The notes: a model not told the origin generated them from the letters alone. A stretch of 8,408 bases of DNA from an uncultured Clostridia bacterium (GCA_937894185.1 CALCSA010000278.1:1-8408), one strand, 5' to 3'; shown: positions 1 through 6,139, numbered from the stretch's first letter. Made by a program: numbers and translations.

Positions 1-1
1 C

Positions 2-361
2 GAGCCTATTTCCGATACGGTGCGGGGCATTATCGACGGCCACATTATCCTCTCCCGCAAAATCGCCGCCCGCAACCACTATCCCGCCATTGATGTGCTG
101 GGCAGCATCTCCCGTCTGATGAACGATATCGTCCCCCGGGAGCAAGTCGATGCCGCCAACCGCATGCGCAACCTGATGGCGGTCCACGAGAGCAACTACG
201 ATCTGATTTCCATCGGCGCGTACAAAAAAGGCGCCAACCCCGCTCTGGACAAAGCCATCGCCAAAATTGACGGCGTCAATAGCTTTTTGCAGCAGGAGGT
301 AGGGGAAAAGTTTGAATACGACGATACCATTAGCCAAATGAAGAAGGCTATTTCTGACTGA
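2..361 (+). CDS. fliI: Flagellar export ATPase FliI, C-terminal fragment (5' end outside window)
   Basis: This is the last 119 residues of the flagellum-specific ATPase that powers and loads substrates into the flagellar type III export gate at the inner membrane face. The reading frame is open from base 2 and reads EPISDTVRGIIDGHIILSR, a hallmark of the FliI/F1-beta-like catalytic domain just after the nucleotide-binding core. It continues with YPAIDVLGSISRLM and ends in the helical C-terminal domain (about residues 55-119), which includes SIGAYKKGANPALDKAI. The Walker motifs lie upstream of the window. GTG at base 20 is an internal valine codon, not the start. The stop is TGA at 359-361, five bases before fliJ, so the two genes are probably translationally coupled. 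The family assignment is secure; the fragment shows no frameshift. Confidence 0.97.
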   Translation, partial: EPISDTVRGIIDGHIILSRKIAARNHYPAIDVLGSISRLMNDIVPREQVDAANRMRNLMAVHESNYDLISIGAYKKGANPALDKAIAKIDGVNSFLQQEVGEKFEYDDTISQMKKAISD

Positions 362-366
362 CAGAG

Positions 367-822
367 GTGAGCAAACTGAAGCGATTTACTTTCACGCTCC
401 AAAAACTGCTGGATTATAAAGAGCAGGTGCTGGAGGCGGAGCGGGTTGTTCTGGCCGATATGAACGCCATTCTGGCGGGACTTATTGCCGAACAAAACAA
501 GATGCGCCGTCAGCGGGGGGAGCGCCGGGAGTTGTTGCACAAGATCAGCGCCGCAGGCATCACCGCCATGGAAATGGAAACCCACAAAAACTTCCTCATT
601 GCCTTGGATTTTTCCCTCCGGCAAAAAGGGCAGCAGATTGCCCTGCAACAGCAGGCCATCCAACGGCAGATGGAAAAGGTCCGGCAAGCCAAGCTGGAGG
701 TTTCCACCATGGAAAAGCTCAAAGAACGCAAGCTGGAAGAGTACAACTATCTGGCCCAAAAGGAAGAAGAAAGGCTGATCGAGGAGTTTGTCACCACCTC
801 CAAAGCCATGACAAACAGCTAG
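367..822 (+). CDS. fliJ: Flagellar export stalk/chaperone-escort protein FliJ
   Basis: A 151-residue protein of normal FliJ length. FliJ is the soluble coiled-coil stalk that sits in the FliI hexamer, contacts FlhA and helps energise export. The N-terminus (FTFTLQKLLDYKEQVLEAE) fits the family signature. Almost the whole chain is charged, Q/E/K/R-rich and helix-favouring, as expected of a two-helix antiparallel coiled coil with a turn near residues 60-70 (ISAAGIT). The start is GTG at 367, which places the conserved N-terminus correctly. There is no separate strong ribosome binding site, only AGAGG abutting the start, so translation probably depends on ribosomes finishing fliI five bases upstream. 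No cysteine is present. FliJ sequences are weakly conserved, so the call rests on N-terminus, composition, length and position after fliI. Confidence 0.92.
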   Translation: MSKLKRFTFTLQKLLDYKEQVLEAERVVLADMNAILAGLIAEQNKMRRQRGERRELLHKISAAGITAMEMETHKNFLIALDFSLRQKGQQIALQQQAIQRQMEKVRQAKLEVSTMEKLKERKLEEYNYLAQKEEERLIEEFVTTSKAMTNS

Positions 823-823
823 A

Positions 824-844
824 AAACAGGAGCTTTTCCTGTTT
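824..844 (+). other. Stem-loop between fliJ and fliK
   Basis: AAACAGGA (824-831) and TCCTGTTT (837-844) are perfect reverse complements separated by a five-base loop, beginning two bases after the fliJ stop codon. A run of T does not follow, so it is not a typical intrinsic terminator. In the mRNA it could mark a processing or stability boundary or modulate access to the fliK ribosome binding site 18 bases further on. The function is inference; only the inverted repeat is observed. Confidence 0.5.
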
Positions 845-878
845 CCTATAAATATTTTAAAGAGAAAGGAGGAATACA

Positions 879-2243
879 GTGGTATTGCAGAGCACCCCAA
901 GCATTCAGGAGCTTTTGCCCCGGGTTCAGACCGGTACCGCGTCCCGGCTCTCTCCAGCGGAAACACCCTTTAAGGATTTGCTGGACGGTGCGCTACAGGC
1001 CCGAACCGAACCGTCCCAAGAACCGGAGAAGGCGGTACAGTCGGGAGAGCAACCGGAGCAGCCCCCGAAAGAGGAGCAGCCATCCAAGGATGCTGCCGTC
1101 AAGGGGAAAGAGCAGACGGTGCCGCCGGAAAAACCCCGCAAACCCGCATCGGAAGCCCAAACGCAGGAAGCCGCCACAGCGGTGGCAACTCTGATCGCCC
1201 CCATCGCTCCGCTGTCCTTGAAGCTTTCGCCGATCCAGACCTTTGCCGTGGTAGAACCCACCGAGAGCATACAGCCGACCGGGATTCCCGTGGAAGCCCT
1301 TCTCCCCACCGGGGAGCAACCGTCCCCGCAATCTCAGGCAACCTTTGTGCCGGCGGCCCAACCTCAGGTTTACGCCGACCTTGCGCCTGCGCCATCAGAG
1401 CTTCAGCTGCAGGCAGAGCCTGCGGTTCAGGAAGAAGGCGTTGCGGTGGAGTGGATGACCGATGTGGCAGAATCTATCCCCATGGAAGCCGATCAGCCCC
1501 TCACCAAGGCCGACCCCCAACCCCTGCAGGAACGGGCGGACAGGAGTCACGACCGGTTTGACTCTCTCATCGCCAAGGCATCCCGGGAGCTTCCGGCCCC
1601 CAAAGCCCGGGCAGAGCAGCCCAAGGACCCGGAGCCCGAAAAAGTCCCCACCCTCTCTAAAGGGGAAGGGAAGGCGGAAGTTAAGGCAGAACCGAAAGAG
1701 AAAAGTCAGGAGCCCAAAGCGCAGGAAACTGAGACGGCACCCAAGGAGCTTCCCACGGTTCAGATCCGGGGAATGGAGACGGCGCAGATTCCAAAACCAA
1801 TAGCGGCGCCGGTACCTACTCAGCAGGTAGAAGCACAGGTACTCCAACATCTGGAGCAGGGTAAAACCGAATTTCGGATGCAGCTGGCTCCCAAGGAACT
1901 GGGACAGGTAGATGTGCGGATGCTGCTGGAGGACGGCAAGCTGACGGTACAGATTCTTACAGCAACCTCCAAGGCGGCACAGGAGCTGCAGCGTTCCGGC
2001 GAAAGTCTGGCGGCATCCCTGCGGATGGCGGGAGCGCAGCTGGAGGCCGTACAAATTGTACACCGGCCCGAGGAGCCCTCCCAGCAGATGGGCGGAGCCT
2101 TCAACATGGAAAACGGGCAGCATCCCGGCGGCGAAAGCCAACACGGACAAAGCCCCCGGCAGCAGGGACAGGGAACCCAGTGGGAAGAAGAAACCTACCG
2201 GGCCCCCGAAACACCCTCCCGCCTGCTGGATCAGGCAATCTAA
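879..2243 (+). CDS. fliK: Flagellar hook-length control protein FliK
   Basis: A 454-residue secreted ruler that sets hook length and triggers the FlhB substrate-specificity switch. The GTG start at 879 is preceded by AGAAAGGAGG at 863-872 with 6-base spacing. Residues 30-39 (PFKDLLDGAL) form a short N-terminal motif. Residues 45 to about 310 are low-complexity, rich in P, E, Q, K and A, as expected of the extended ruler segment. Residues about 312-400 match the FliK C-terminal hook-length domain (Flg_hook), centred on LAPKELGQVDVRM (336-348) and EDGKLTVQI (351-359). A Q/G-rich tail (401-436) follows. No cysteine is present, common for exported flagellar proteins. It lies between fliJ and flgD, the usual Firmicutes place; the ylxF/motE gene found before fliK in Bacillus is absent. 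Confidence 0.94.
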   Translation: MVLQSTPSIQELLPRVQTGTASRLSPAETPFKDLLDGALQARTEPSQEPEKAVQSGEQPEQPPKEEQPSKDAAVKGKEQTVPPEKPRKPASEAQTQEAATAVATLIAPIAPLSLKLSPIQTFAVVEPTESIQPTGIPVEALLPTGEQPSPQSQATFVPAAQPQVYADLAPAPSELQLQAEPAVQEEGVAVEWMTDVAESIPMEADQPLTKADPQPLQERADRSHDRFDSLIAKASRELPAPKARAEQPKDPEPEKVPTLSKGEGKAEVKAEPKEKSQEPKAQETETAPKELPTVQIRGMETAQIPKPIAAPVPTQQVEAQVLQHLEQGKTEFRMQLAPKELGQVDVRMLLEDGKLTVQILTATSKAAQELQRSGESLAASLRMAGAQLEAVQIVHRPEEPSQQMGGAFNMENGQHPGGESQHGQSPRQQGQGTQWEEETYRAPETPSRLLDQAI

Positions 2244-2278
2244 GCACGTTTATATGACAGGAAAGGAGGACTTCAGGT

Positions 2279-2932
2279 ATGTCAACCACAGGATCAGTGG
2301 GCGGTGCAAACGGAGATTGGTATATTGATCCCAGCAAACTCAACTCCCACAGTGTGATTCAGGGCAAGGGTGCCGACCAGATGGATATGGATGACTTCTT
2401 CAATCTTTTGGTGGCTCAGATGACCAATCAGGATATGATGAATCCCACCGCCGACACCGAATACATTGCCCAGATGGCTCAATTTACCACTCTGCGGGGG
2501 ATTCAGGTAATTCAGGAGTATCAGCTTTCGTCCTATGCCAGCTCCTACGCCGGAAAAACCGTGGCCATTGCCCACACCGGCGAGAGCGGAAACCTCACCC
2601 GCACCGAAGGCGTGGTGGAAAGCGTCACCTTTTACGACGGCGAGCCCAAGGTTGTGGTGAATGGCGTCAGCTATCCCCTTTACTCGGTGATGGAGGTCAA
2701 GTCTGCGGGAAGCAGCGGCTCCACCGGTGAAAGCAACAGCAATCCCCTTACCCCAGGCGAAGCTGCCGCCTATATCGGCAAGACGGTCACCGTCAACTAT
2801 ACCGACGACGATGACAACGAAATTGAGGTGGAGGGGAAAGTCACCGCCGTAAAAACCGGAAAGAACGGGCAGACCCTTCTGGTCATCGACGGCAACGAAT
2901 ACCCTGTTTCGGCAATTACCGCAGTTTCTTAA
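2279..2932 (+). CDS. flgD: Hook-capping/scaffold protein FlgD with duplicated C-terminal module
   Basis: A 217-residue protein that caps the growing hook and guides FlgE assembly. ATG at 2279 follows AAGGAGG at 2263-2269 with 9-base spacing. The conserved FlgD N-terminal region is at residues 36-73: MDDFFNLLVAQMTNQD, then NPTADTEYIAQMAQFTTL. FFNLL (40-44) corresponds to the FlhB gate-recognition motif (F-x-x-x-hydrophobic) mapped in Salmonella FlgD. After it come two related beta-rich modules, residues about 90-140 (YAGKTV...GVVESV...VVVNGVSYPLYSV) and about 165-216 (YIGKTV...GKVTAV...LVIDGNEYPVSAI), joined by a G/S-rich linker. Gram-positive FlgD commonly has one such GKxV module; two is notable. 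No cysteine. It sits 35 bases after fliK and just before the TIGR02530 and flgE genes. Confidence 0.95.
   Translation: MSTTGSVGGANGDWYIDPSKLNSHSVIQGKGADQMDMDDFFNLLVAQMTNQDMMNPTADTEYIAQMAQFTTLRGIQVIQEYQLSSYASSYAGKTVAIAHTGESGNLTRTEGVVESVTFYDGEPKVVVNGVSYPLYSVMEVKSAGSSGSTGESNSNPLTPGEAAAYIGKTVTVNYTDDDDNEIEVEGKVTAVKTGKNGQTLLVIDGNEYPVSAITAVS
2546..2698 (+). repeat. FlgD C-terminal module, copy 1
   Basis: Codes for FlgD residues 90-140. It shares with copy 2 the opening Y-x-GKTV, a central GxVxxV segment, and the closing pattern xVxxGxxYPxxxxxxV. The two copies are 51 and 52 residues long and diverged, so the duplication is visible in protein rather than DNA. Confidence 0.75.
2771..2926 (+). repeat. 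FlgD C-terminal module, copy 2
   Basis: Codes for FlgD residues 165-216, the second Y-x-GKTV module. It carries an acidic run (DDDDN, residues 176-180) where copy 1 has GESGN, so this turn differs in charge between copies. It is separated from copy 1 by about 24 residues rich in S, G, N and P. Confidence 0.75.
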
Positions 2933-2970
2933 ACAGGCATTGCCATCGGATGTTACACCACCGGATATAC

Positions 2971-2996
2971 AAGGAGGAATGGTGGTAATTTTATGA
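2971..2996 (+). promoter_or_regulatory. Unusual ribosome binding region with a mini-ORF overlapping the next start
   Basis: AAGGAGG (2971-2977) lies 15 bases before the ATG at 2993, about twice the usual distance. A second, weaker purine stretch GGTGG (2981-2985) has 7-base spacing. ATG at 2979 opens a five-codon frame (M-V-V-I-L) whose TGA stop (2994-2996) overlaps the real start as ATGA. The mini-frame starts only one base after the Shine-Dalgarno element, so initiation there is doubtful; GTG at 2982 in the same frame has 4-base spacing. Confidence 0.35.
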
Positions 2997-3403
2997 GCGA
3001 TCTTATGAACAGACTCAACGGCCCCGGAAATTTAGGGCGAGTCAACCTTCCCATCACCACCGGAAGGCCCATGCCCGGCGCAAATCCCCCGGTAACCGAA
3101 ACCGGAAAGCCCTTTCGGCAGTTGCTGGATGCCTCGTTGGGCCAAACCCAGAAGCTCACCTTTTCCAAACACGCTCAGGCCCGGGTAGAGCAGCGGGGAG
3201 TGGAGCTTTCCGCCGCGGATCTGAAACGGCTGGAGCAGGCGGTGGGCAAGGCGGAGGAAAAAGGCGTGACCGATTCACTGATGTATCTTAACAATACCGC
3301 CTTTATCGTCAACATCCCCAGCCGGGTGGTTGTGACGGTGGTGGACGGCAGCGACACCCAAAACAACGTGTTTACCAACATCAACGGTGCAGTGATTTTA
3401 TAA
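2993..3403 (+). CDS. TIGR02530-family flagellar operon protein, function unknown
   Basis: A 136-residue protein of a conserved family found in Firmicutes flagellar operons between flgD and flgE; its biochemical role is not established as far as I know. The family core is residues 55-136: LTFSKHAQARVEQRGVELS (55-73), an amphipathic helix LKRLEQAVGKAEEKG (77-91), then DSLMYLNNTAFIVNI (94-108) and the terminal NVFTNINGAVIL. The first 50 residues are rich in P, G and N and look disordered, ending in PFRQLLDASL (40-49). That stretch resembles PFKDLLDGAL in FliK and contains F41-x-x-x-L45, the form of the FlhB gate-recognition motif. There is no cysteine, as in FliK, FlgD and FlgE here. I infer it may be an exported assembly factor for the hook. 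The start at 2993 is the only one in frame giving the whole domain; Met5 is an alternative. Confidence 0.9.
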   Translation: MSDLMNRLNGPGNLGRVNLPITTGRPMPGANPPVTETGKPFRQLLDASLGQTQKLTFSKHAQARVEQRGVELSAADLKRLEQAVGKAEEKGVTDSLMYLNNTAFIVNIPSRVVVTVVDGSDTQNNVFTNINGAVIL

Positions 3404-3431
3404 ATAGCCGGACCTTTTACAGGAAGCTATG

Positions 3432-3457
3432 GGAATTCCGACTGACTGACGAATTCC
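3432..3457 (+). other. Inverted repeat upstream of flgE
   Basis: GGAATTC (3432-3438) and GAATTCC (3451-3457) can form a 7-bp stem. The 12-base loop contains a GACT tandem (GACTGACTGAC, 3440-3450). It lies in the 110-base gap before flgE, 40 bases before the flgE ribosome binding site. No T-run follows, so a terminator is unlikely. The rest of this gap shows no promoter that I would defend. Confidence 0.4.
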
Positions 3458-3513
3458 AACTCAAAGGATCACTGCTCCCTTCACAATTTGCTTTGTAAAG
3501 GAGGCACTTTATT

Positions 3514-5877
3514 ATGATGCGATCCCTTTCGTCCGGTGTAGCCGGACTGCGCGCCCATCAAACCAAGATGGACGTCATCGGTACCAACATTGCCAACGTC
3601 AACACCTACGGCTTTAAATCCAGCCGGGTGACCTTTTCCGACGTTTATTATCAGACTCTTTCCAGCGGCAGCGCCCCTTCCGACATTACGGGCGGCACCA
3701 ACCCCACCCAGATCGGCTACGGCGCGGCGGTGGCCACCATTGACGTGATGAACACCCAGTCGGGGCTTGCTTCCACCGACCGGGCGCTGGACCTGTATAT
3801 CAACGGAGACGGCATGGTGGCGGTAAAGGATGCCAACGGAAACCTGTTCTACACCCGCCTGGGGGTCACCGGCTTTGATGCCGCCGGCAACTTGGTGGAT
3901 GCCAACGGCAACTTTATCATGGGATTTCCCATGGGAGCCGATGGCAATCCCGTCATCAATCCCGATGGCACCGTGGACGTGGATAACCTTTCCAAGATTT
4001 CCGTGGATAAGGACCTGTTGGATCAGATGACCAACATTTCTATCGGCACCACTGGAGAGATTACCGGAACTCTGGCCGGAGACACCGAAATCAGCGTCAG
4101 CAAAAAGAAGCCAGACTGGCTCATTGACGTGGAGATCGACCCGGAATCCAATGTGGTGGGCGATGTGAAGGTAGTGATGGAATTTATCACCTCCACCAAT
4201 TCTCCCATGCCTGCCGATTGGATCACTGCCATCGAGGCCAAGACCAACTCCCAGATCAGCGGCAAGTATAAATTTGCCTACGATCCCGATACCAAAGTGA
4301 TTACCGCTACTTCCGATCAGGGTAACGTGCTGAGCGGAACCTATAAAAAGGGCGCCACCATTGATATGACCGATGCCAGCGGCAAGGTGATGATGACCCT
4401 GACCACCGACAAATACGCCAACCCCGGCACCACCCCTCTGGCCGATGTGGATTTTAGTGTCAAGCAAATGCTGGCGGTGGAGTATAATGACAAGGGTGGC
4501 AACAGAACCCGGCAAGACATTGAGTATGACTTGGTTGCCACCGAGGTGACTTTGGGGGATATCAAGCTGATTATTGATCCCGAGAGCGCCAAAGAAGTGA
4601 CCACCCTGCAGCTTGCCTATCTAACGGGCAATCAGTTTGCCACTGGCACAGACCCTTGGCTGCTGGGCGCAACTCTGGACCCCAACTCCAGCTACTCCGC
4701 TAAGGAACTGAAGCTGGCCGCTGGTGTGAGCCAGACCGTAGCGAAAAGCTATAGTGGCAACAGTTTCAACAACATCATGGATTCCAATGCCGTGGAGCAG
4801 ATCATCAAAGCCATTAATAAGCCGGGCCAGTATAAGATTTCCACCGTGGACGAAACTCCCCCTACCAACGGCTTCCGTTTGGTGATTAGGCACAGCGACG
4901 GCACGGAAGTAAAGTCTGAGATCGTGACCAAGGCTGACGATGATGTCAAGTTTATCGTTGGCAGTGACACCATTACCGTTGGTAAAGCGCAAGCGGAGCA
5001 CTTTTCCGCCACCGCTGACGCGGACGTAGGGGATTTGGCTTTGAGCGACAAGAACGTAGAAGCACTCTTGAAGACACTTCCCATAGGCAGTGGCTATAAA
5101 ATTCGGGTAACGGAAGATACAGCATCTCCCGGTTCTTATCAAGTTGACATACTTGATTCGGCAAGTAGTGTAATTGCCTCAACTGCCAGTAACATCGCAG
5201 ATGGTGACGAAATTAAGATTAATGGGGTAACCTTGGGTACGCTGAATGCCAGTCAATTTACTTCGGGCACCCCCTCCGCTCTCGGCACCGTGACGCGCGG
5301 AATTGATGTATCCAACAGCAATCTAGCCAGCATGACCGAAAAAAATGTGCTGCAGCTACAGGACGAAACCGGTGCCGTGCTGGAAGAAGTGCTGTACAAC
5401 GGCAGCAATACTGTCAAGCTGGGGGATCTGAACATCAAGGTGGACCGGGAAAACCTGTTGAAATATTTTTCTGATCGCAACAAGCTGGAAGCCAACGTGG
5501 TAAGCATGGGAGAGGTTTCTCAGCAAACCACCAAAGACTGGCTCTTTGACAACGCCGCCGCCAATGCCCAGCCCGGCATCGGCAAGGTGGTCAACATCGG
5601 CAACATCGCCCTTGCCAAGATTCCCAACATGGTGGCCATGGAGCAGAGCGGCAGCAGCTACTTTGTCACCACCGCAAACTCCGGCGAGGCCATCTTTGTG
5701 CGGCCGGGGATCAACGGCACCGGTACCCTCAAATCCGGGTATCTGGAAATGTCCAACGTAGACGTTTCCAAGGAGTTTACCGATATGATCACCACCCAAA
5801 GAGGATTCCAGGCCAACACTCGGATCATCACCGTCTCCGACGAGATGCTCAACGAATTGGTCAACCTCAAGCGCTGA
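3514..5877 (+). CDS. flgE: Flagellar hook protein FlgE, unusually large
   Basis: The 787-residue subunit of the hook, the universal joint between rod and filament. ATG at 3514 follows AAAGGAGG (3497-3504) at 9-base spacing; a second ATG is adjacent (MMRS start, common in FlgE). The N-terminal rod/hook domain is clear at residues 1-45 (SLSSGVAGLRAHQTKMDVIGTN, shown in part; NTYGFKSSRVTFSDVY). The D1 region follows to about 165, with GLASTDRALDLYINGDG and LFYTRLGVTGF. Residues about 190-660 are a variable surface region holding a diverged tandem repeat (423-499 and 512-584). The C-terminal domain is conserved: GYLEMSNVDVSKEFTDMIT (742-760) then QRGFQANTRIITVSDEMLNEL. Many FlgE proteins have roughly 400-550 residues. 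No cysteine is present. The gene ends in tandem stops TGA-TAA. FlgE is distinguished from FlgG/FlgF by operon position after flgD and by the large insert. Confidence 0.96.
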   Translation: MMRSLSSGVAGLRAHQTKMDVIGTNIANVNTYGFKSSRVTFSDVYYQTLSSGSAPSDITGGTNPTQIGYGAAVATIDVMNTQSGLASTDRALDLYINGDGMVAVKDANGNLFYTRLGVTGFDAAGNLVDANGNFIMGFPMGADGNPVINPDGTVDVDNLSKISVDKDLLDQMTNISIGTTGEITGTLAGDTEISVSKKKPDWLIDVEIDPESNVVGDVKVVMEFITSTNSPMPADWITAIEAKTNSQISGKYKFAYDPDTKVITATSDQGNVLSGTYKKGATIDMTDASGKVMMTLTTDKYANPGTTPLADVDFSVKQMLAVEYNDKGGNRTRQDIEYDLVATEVTLGDIKLIIDPESAKEVTTLQLAYLTGNQFATGTDPWLLGATLDPNSSYSAKELKLAAGVSQTVAKSYSGNSFNNIMDSNAVEQIIKAINKPGQYKISTVDETPPTNGFRLVIRHSDGTEVKSEIVTKADDDVKFIVGSDTITVGKAQAEHFSATADADVGDLALSDKNVEALLKTLPIGSGYKIRVTEDTASPGSYQVDILDSASSVIASTASNIADGDEIKINGVTLGTLNASQFTSGTPSALGTVTRGIDVSNSNLASMTEKNVLQLQDETGAVLEEVLYNGSNTVKLGDLNIKVDRENLLKYFSDRNKLEANVVSMGEVSQQTTKDWLFDNAAANAQPGIGKVVNIGNIALAKIPNMVAMEQSGSSYFVTTANSGEAIFVRPGINGTGTLKSGYLEMSNVDVSKEFTDMITTQRGFQANTRIITVSDEMLNELVNLKR
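4780..5010 (+). repeat. FlgE surface-domain repeat, copy A
   Basis: Codes for FlgE residues 423-499. Landmarks shared with copy B, in order: NAVEQIIKAI, GQYKIS, DETPP, a beta pair ending in a serine-rich turn, KADDDVKFIVGSDTITVG and AEHFSA. By hand count, bases 4801-5040 are 126/240 G+C (about 52%). Confidence 0.7.
5047..5265 (+). repeat. FlgE surface-domain repeat, copy B
   Basis: Codes for FlgE residues 512-584. Counterparts of the copy A landmarks: KNVEALLKTL, SGYKIR, EDTAS, IADGDEIKINGVTLG and ASQFTS. By hand count, bases 5041-5280 are 111/240 G+C (about 46%), lower than copy A and than conserved flgE ends (for example 37/60 at 3841-3900 and 34/60 at 5581-5640). Confidence 0.7.
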
Positions 5878-5887
5878 TAAAAGGATA

Positions 5888-5935
5888 ACGGGAGCACTGC
5901 GGGGGAGATAGCATTCCTCGCAGTGCATCCCCCGT
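5888..5935 (+). other. Strong intergenic stem-loop between flgE and flbD
   Basis: GCACTGCG (5894-5901) pairs perfectly with CGCAGTGC (5919-5926). The stem extends inward by four pairs (GGGG 5902-5905 with TCCT 5915-5918, two of them G-T). It extends outward past a single bulged A (5927) by GGGA (5890-5893) with TCCC (5928-5931). It starts about ten bases after the flgE stop and ends before the flbD ribosome binding site at 5942. No U-tract follows, so full termination is unlikely. A role in mRNA stability, 3'-end protection of the flgE message, or partial attenuation is inference. Confidence 0.7.
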
Positions 5936-5956
5936 ATAAGCAAAGGAGCCCTGGAT

Positions 5957-6139
5957 ATGATCGAGCTCACTAAGCTGAATAAAAAGAAGTTCTACCTCAA
6001 CTGCGATCTCATCGAAACCATAGAATCCACGCCGGATACCGTGATTACTCTGCGCAACGGCAAGCTGGTTCTGGTGCAGGAAACACCGGAGACAATTGTT
6101 AAGGAAGTCATTGCCTACAAGCGAAAGCTGATACCATAG
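5957..6139 (+). CDS. flbD: FlbD/SwrD family small flagellar protein
   Basis: A 60-residue protein of the FlbD/SwrD family (B. subtilis SwrD, formerly YlzI), which in B. subtilis is needed for full motor power in swarming; the mechanism is not settled. ATG at 5957 follows AAAGGAG (5942-5948) at 8-base spacing. The sequence covers the full family length: MIELTKLNKKKFYLNCDLIE, then TIESTPDTVITLRNGK and a C-terminal helix TPETIVKEVIAYKRKLI. The TPDTVITLxNGK stretch is the most recognisable family signature. It is unrelated to the Caulobacter sigma-54 activator also named FlbD. Position between flgE and motA is the standard Clostridia arrangement and agrees with a link to stator function. Confidence 0.95.
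   Translation: MIELTKLNKKKFYLNCDLIETIESTPDTVITLRNGKLVLVQETPETIVKEVIAYKRKLIP

Noticed and set aside
196..966. Long open frame on the - strand across fliI, fliJ and the start of fliK
   Set aside because: It crosses three well-supported + strand genes and their gaps; the translation shows no recognisable domain.
988..1803. Alternative-frame open frames within fliK, on both strands
   Set aside because: They arise from the repetitive, P/E/K/Q-rich coding of the FliK ruler region and have no start signals or recognisable products.
3481..4515. Long open frame on the - strand (344 codons) opposite flgE
   Set aside because: It is a shadow of flgE: low-complexity G/H/V-rich translation, no ribosome binding site, and no family I recognise, while the + strand frame is certain FlgE.
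5356..5970. Open frame on the - strand over the end of flgE and start of flbD
   Set aside because: It opposes the conserved FlgE C-terminus and the FlbD start, with H/G-rich shadow composition.
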